From Stramonita haemastoma (Eukaryota > Mollusca > Gastropoda > Neogastropoda > Muricidae), in NCBI GenBank assembly GCA_030674155.1, contig CM060337.1, positions 38,990,065 to 39,007,564 of the forward strand: 17,500 bases of DNA. Reading direction: 5' to 3'. Below the pieces are notes generated by a model. It was not told where the DNA came from. It saw nothing but the letters and a program-made list of their open reading frames with translations, and did no database searches. Positions 16,323 through 17,500 of this stretch are shown in pieces. Made by a program: the position numbers and the translations under genes. Numbering within the stretch: the stretch's first letter is position 1; every line of letters begins with the position of its first letter.

Positions 16323-16497
16323 TCTATCTATCATTTATCCCTTAGTCAGGCGACCGTGGGCACCCTGAAGACTTGGCAAACAGTTCCCTCCATTCCTCTC
16401 TCTGTTCTGCCTTTCCAAAATGTTGTTGAGTTCTAGGCTGTCCATTCGTGTGTTGTCCTCCATCTCTTCCTTGTCTGCCCATTTTCTTCCTACTTGG
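16323..16497 (-). mobile_element. LINE 3' end, minus strand (second copy)
   Basis: On the minus strand it reads GRQGRDGGQHTN, RTQQHFGKAEQREEW and RELFAKSSGCPRSPD then TAA, followed by GGGATAAATGATAGATAGA. It shares CTAGAACTCAACAA, GAATGGAGGGAACTG, CAAGTCTTCAGGG and GACTAAGGGAT with 3541-4037 but lacks the nested repeat. It is strongly 5'-truncated, with at least one frame break upstream. Confidence 0.8.
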
Positions 16498-17190
16498 AGG
16501 TGCAACAGCTAACCAAACTAAACGAATAGGAACAATCTTGACAGGAAACATGCTAAAGACAATGACGTCATTTCCTTGTATATACATCATCAGAGTAGGC
16601 AAATCATCAAGCGAAGGATGTGATCACGTCATATGTTGAAATAGTCAGACAGCACAAAACAAGCTCTCTCTGGACTAAAAATAGCGATTTCATACCAGGA
16701 AAGATCTGAATCTGAAAATCTGAATCGGTGTCCATCTATGTACATGTTCAATAGCATTTCAGTTCTGATACATCTGTTATGCAATGAAAAGGAATCACAT
16801 GCAGAGCAATAGTATACAAGAACCATAGTGCAACAATTAAAACAAATAAAGCCACTGTTTTTTTATTATCCAAAATTAAAGAAAAAAAAACATCAAAAAG
16901 AAAAACAAGTCTTACTAACACCTCCCTCCGTGTACACACAATAAAACGGAGGGATTGTGCAGGCACAGTTACAACTTCAAGGAAAATGATGGTTGTTTAT
17001 TAACTGGAACTGGCAAATTTTCTGAGATGAGAATTAACTTGCGCAATCTACTAAATCACATGATAATACAGTATTTACGTGGCATTAGAACACCATTTCC
17101 CTTCGTGAAGCTTGCTGAGCCAGGAGTATGATTGAAACTTTTCTGATTATTGGTAACTTGCTAGGAACAGTTCAAATTTCTGCTCTGCAA
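16498..17190. other. Non-coding stretch
   Basis: Plain A/T-rich sequence. It includes a small hairpin CCCTCCGT/ACGGAGGG (16924-16953) and AATAAA at 16845-16850. Nothing else is recognised. Confidence 0.5.
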
Positions 17191-17193
17191 CCA

Positions 17194-17194
17194 A

Positions 17195-17232
<38 letters not shown>

Positions 17233-17273
17233 AATATATATATATATATATATAATATAATATAAATATATAT
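17194..17273. repeat. (AT)n array with ATAAT interruptions
   Basis: About 80 bp of alternating A and T with ATAAT and TATAAT steps, self-complementary throughout. It is followed at once by ATATCAC-AGCC-GTGATAT (17270-17287), a hairpin with a 7-bp stem. Confidence 0.95.
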
Positions 17274-17349
17274 CACAGCCGTGATATGATAATGATGAAG
17301 TTATTCATGATAGTCATTATCTAGTTATCTGAACACCAAGTCCTTTGTG

Positions 17350-17500
17350 CCAAAAGTCTTTCGGATGAAGACTATAAACCGAGGCCCCGTGTGCGAACAC
17401 ACGCAGAACACTTGCGCACACGCAAAATCCTATTCCGCTTTTCGTAAGAGTAGGCCATCATGTGCGGTGGGAACAGATGACAAGATTTACAAAATGCATA
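17350..17500 (+). mobile_element. SINE fragment (copy 4), cut by the window edge
   Basis: CCAAAAGTCTTTCGGATGAA, then ACTATAAACCGAGGCCCC, GTGTGCGAACACACGCAGAA, CTTTTCGTAAGAGTAGGCC and GGTGGGAACAGATGAC match the SINE body of 725-1084 in opposite orientation. The tRNA-like head is absent and the 3' end lies beyond the window. Confidence 0.85.

Noticed and set aside
16342..16602. Host gene on the minus strand
   Set aside because: The C-terminal residues and non-coding tail match the LINE end at 3541-4037, so it is a retrotransposon fragment.

Overview
This is a stretch of animal nuclear DNA, not bacterial. It shows split exons with GT..AG introns, many long microsatellites, tRNA-derived SINE copies and LINE tails. 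The repeat content (a tRNA-type SINE in several truncated copies, another SINE whose body I recall from marine snails and bivalves, long TG, CTT and CTA arrays) suggests a mollusc, probably a gastropod. That placement is inference from repeat style and should be tested by a search.

One protein-coding gene can be recognised: the 3' end of RIC8 (synembryn; chaperone and guanine nucleotide exchange factor for G-protein alpha subunits) on the + strand. Four exons carry it: about 1-74 (entering from outside the window), 1170-1322, 2383-2502 and 4071-4209 with its TAG stop. Intron phases 1, 2 and 2 fit each other only if exon 2 is one base longer than written. Near 1298-1302 the reading frame slips, giving an in-frame TGA at 1313, while the conserved continuation runs on in another frame up to a good donor. 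A missing base in the assembly is the simplest explanation; a real frameshift allele is possible.

The introns are full of repeats. Intron 1 holds a tRNA-derived SINE with visible A and B boxes. Intron 2 holds a compound TTA/CTG/CTA array, a second fragment of that SINE, and a TG/CA/CG-rich tract of about 360 bp that runs right up to the exon 3 acceptor. Intron 3 holds a CTT array of about 485 bp and a decayed LINE 3' end, itself interrupted by another dispersed repeat, ending about 33 bp upstream of exon 4.

From 4210 to the right edge there is no recognisable gene. The first part is RIC8 3'UTR and flank of unknown length. The rest holds G-runs, tandem duplications, an A/T-only insertion flanked by a 16-bp target duplication, further SINE copies (5712-5935, 12781-13080, 17350-17500), a small foldback element with a palindromic 26-bp array (6101-6290), two very long TG arrays, a probable non-autonomous piggyBac-like element bounded by TTAA (8447 onward), a 15/30-bp minisatellite (10851-11294), a second LINE 3' end on the minus strand (16323-16497), and an AT array near the end. 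Two orphan open frames (7958-8434 and 16094-16270) are noted without function. I did not see a novel multi-gene system. The points most worth a second look are the RIC8 frame break, the TG tract beside a symmetric exon, the foldback array and the retroposon structures.
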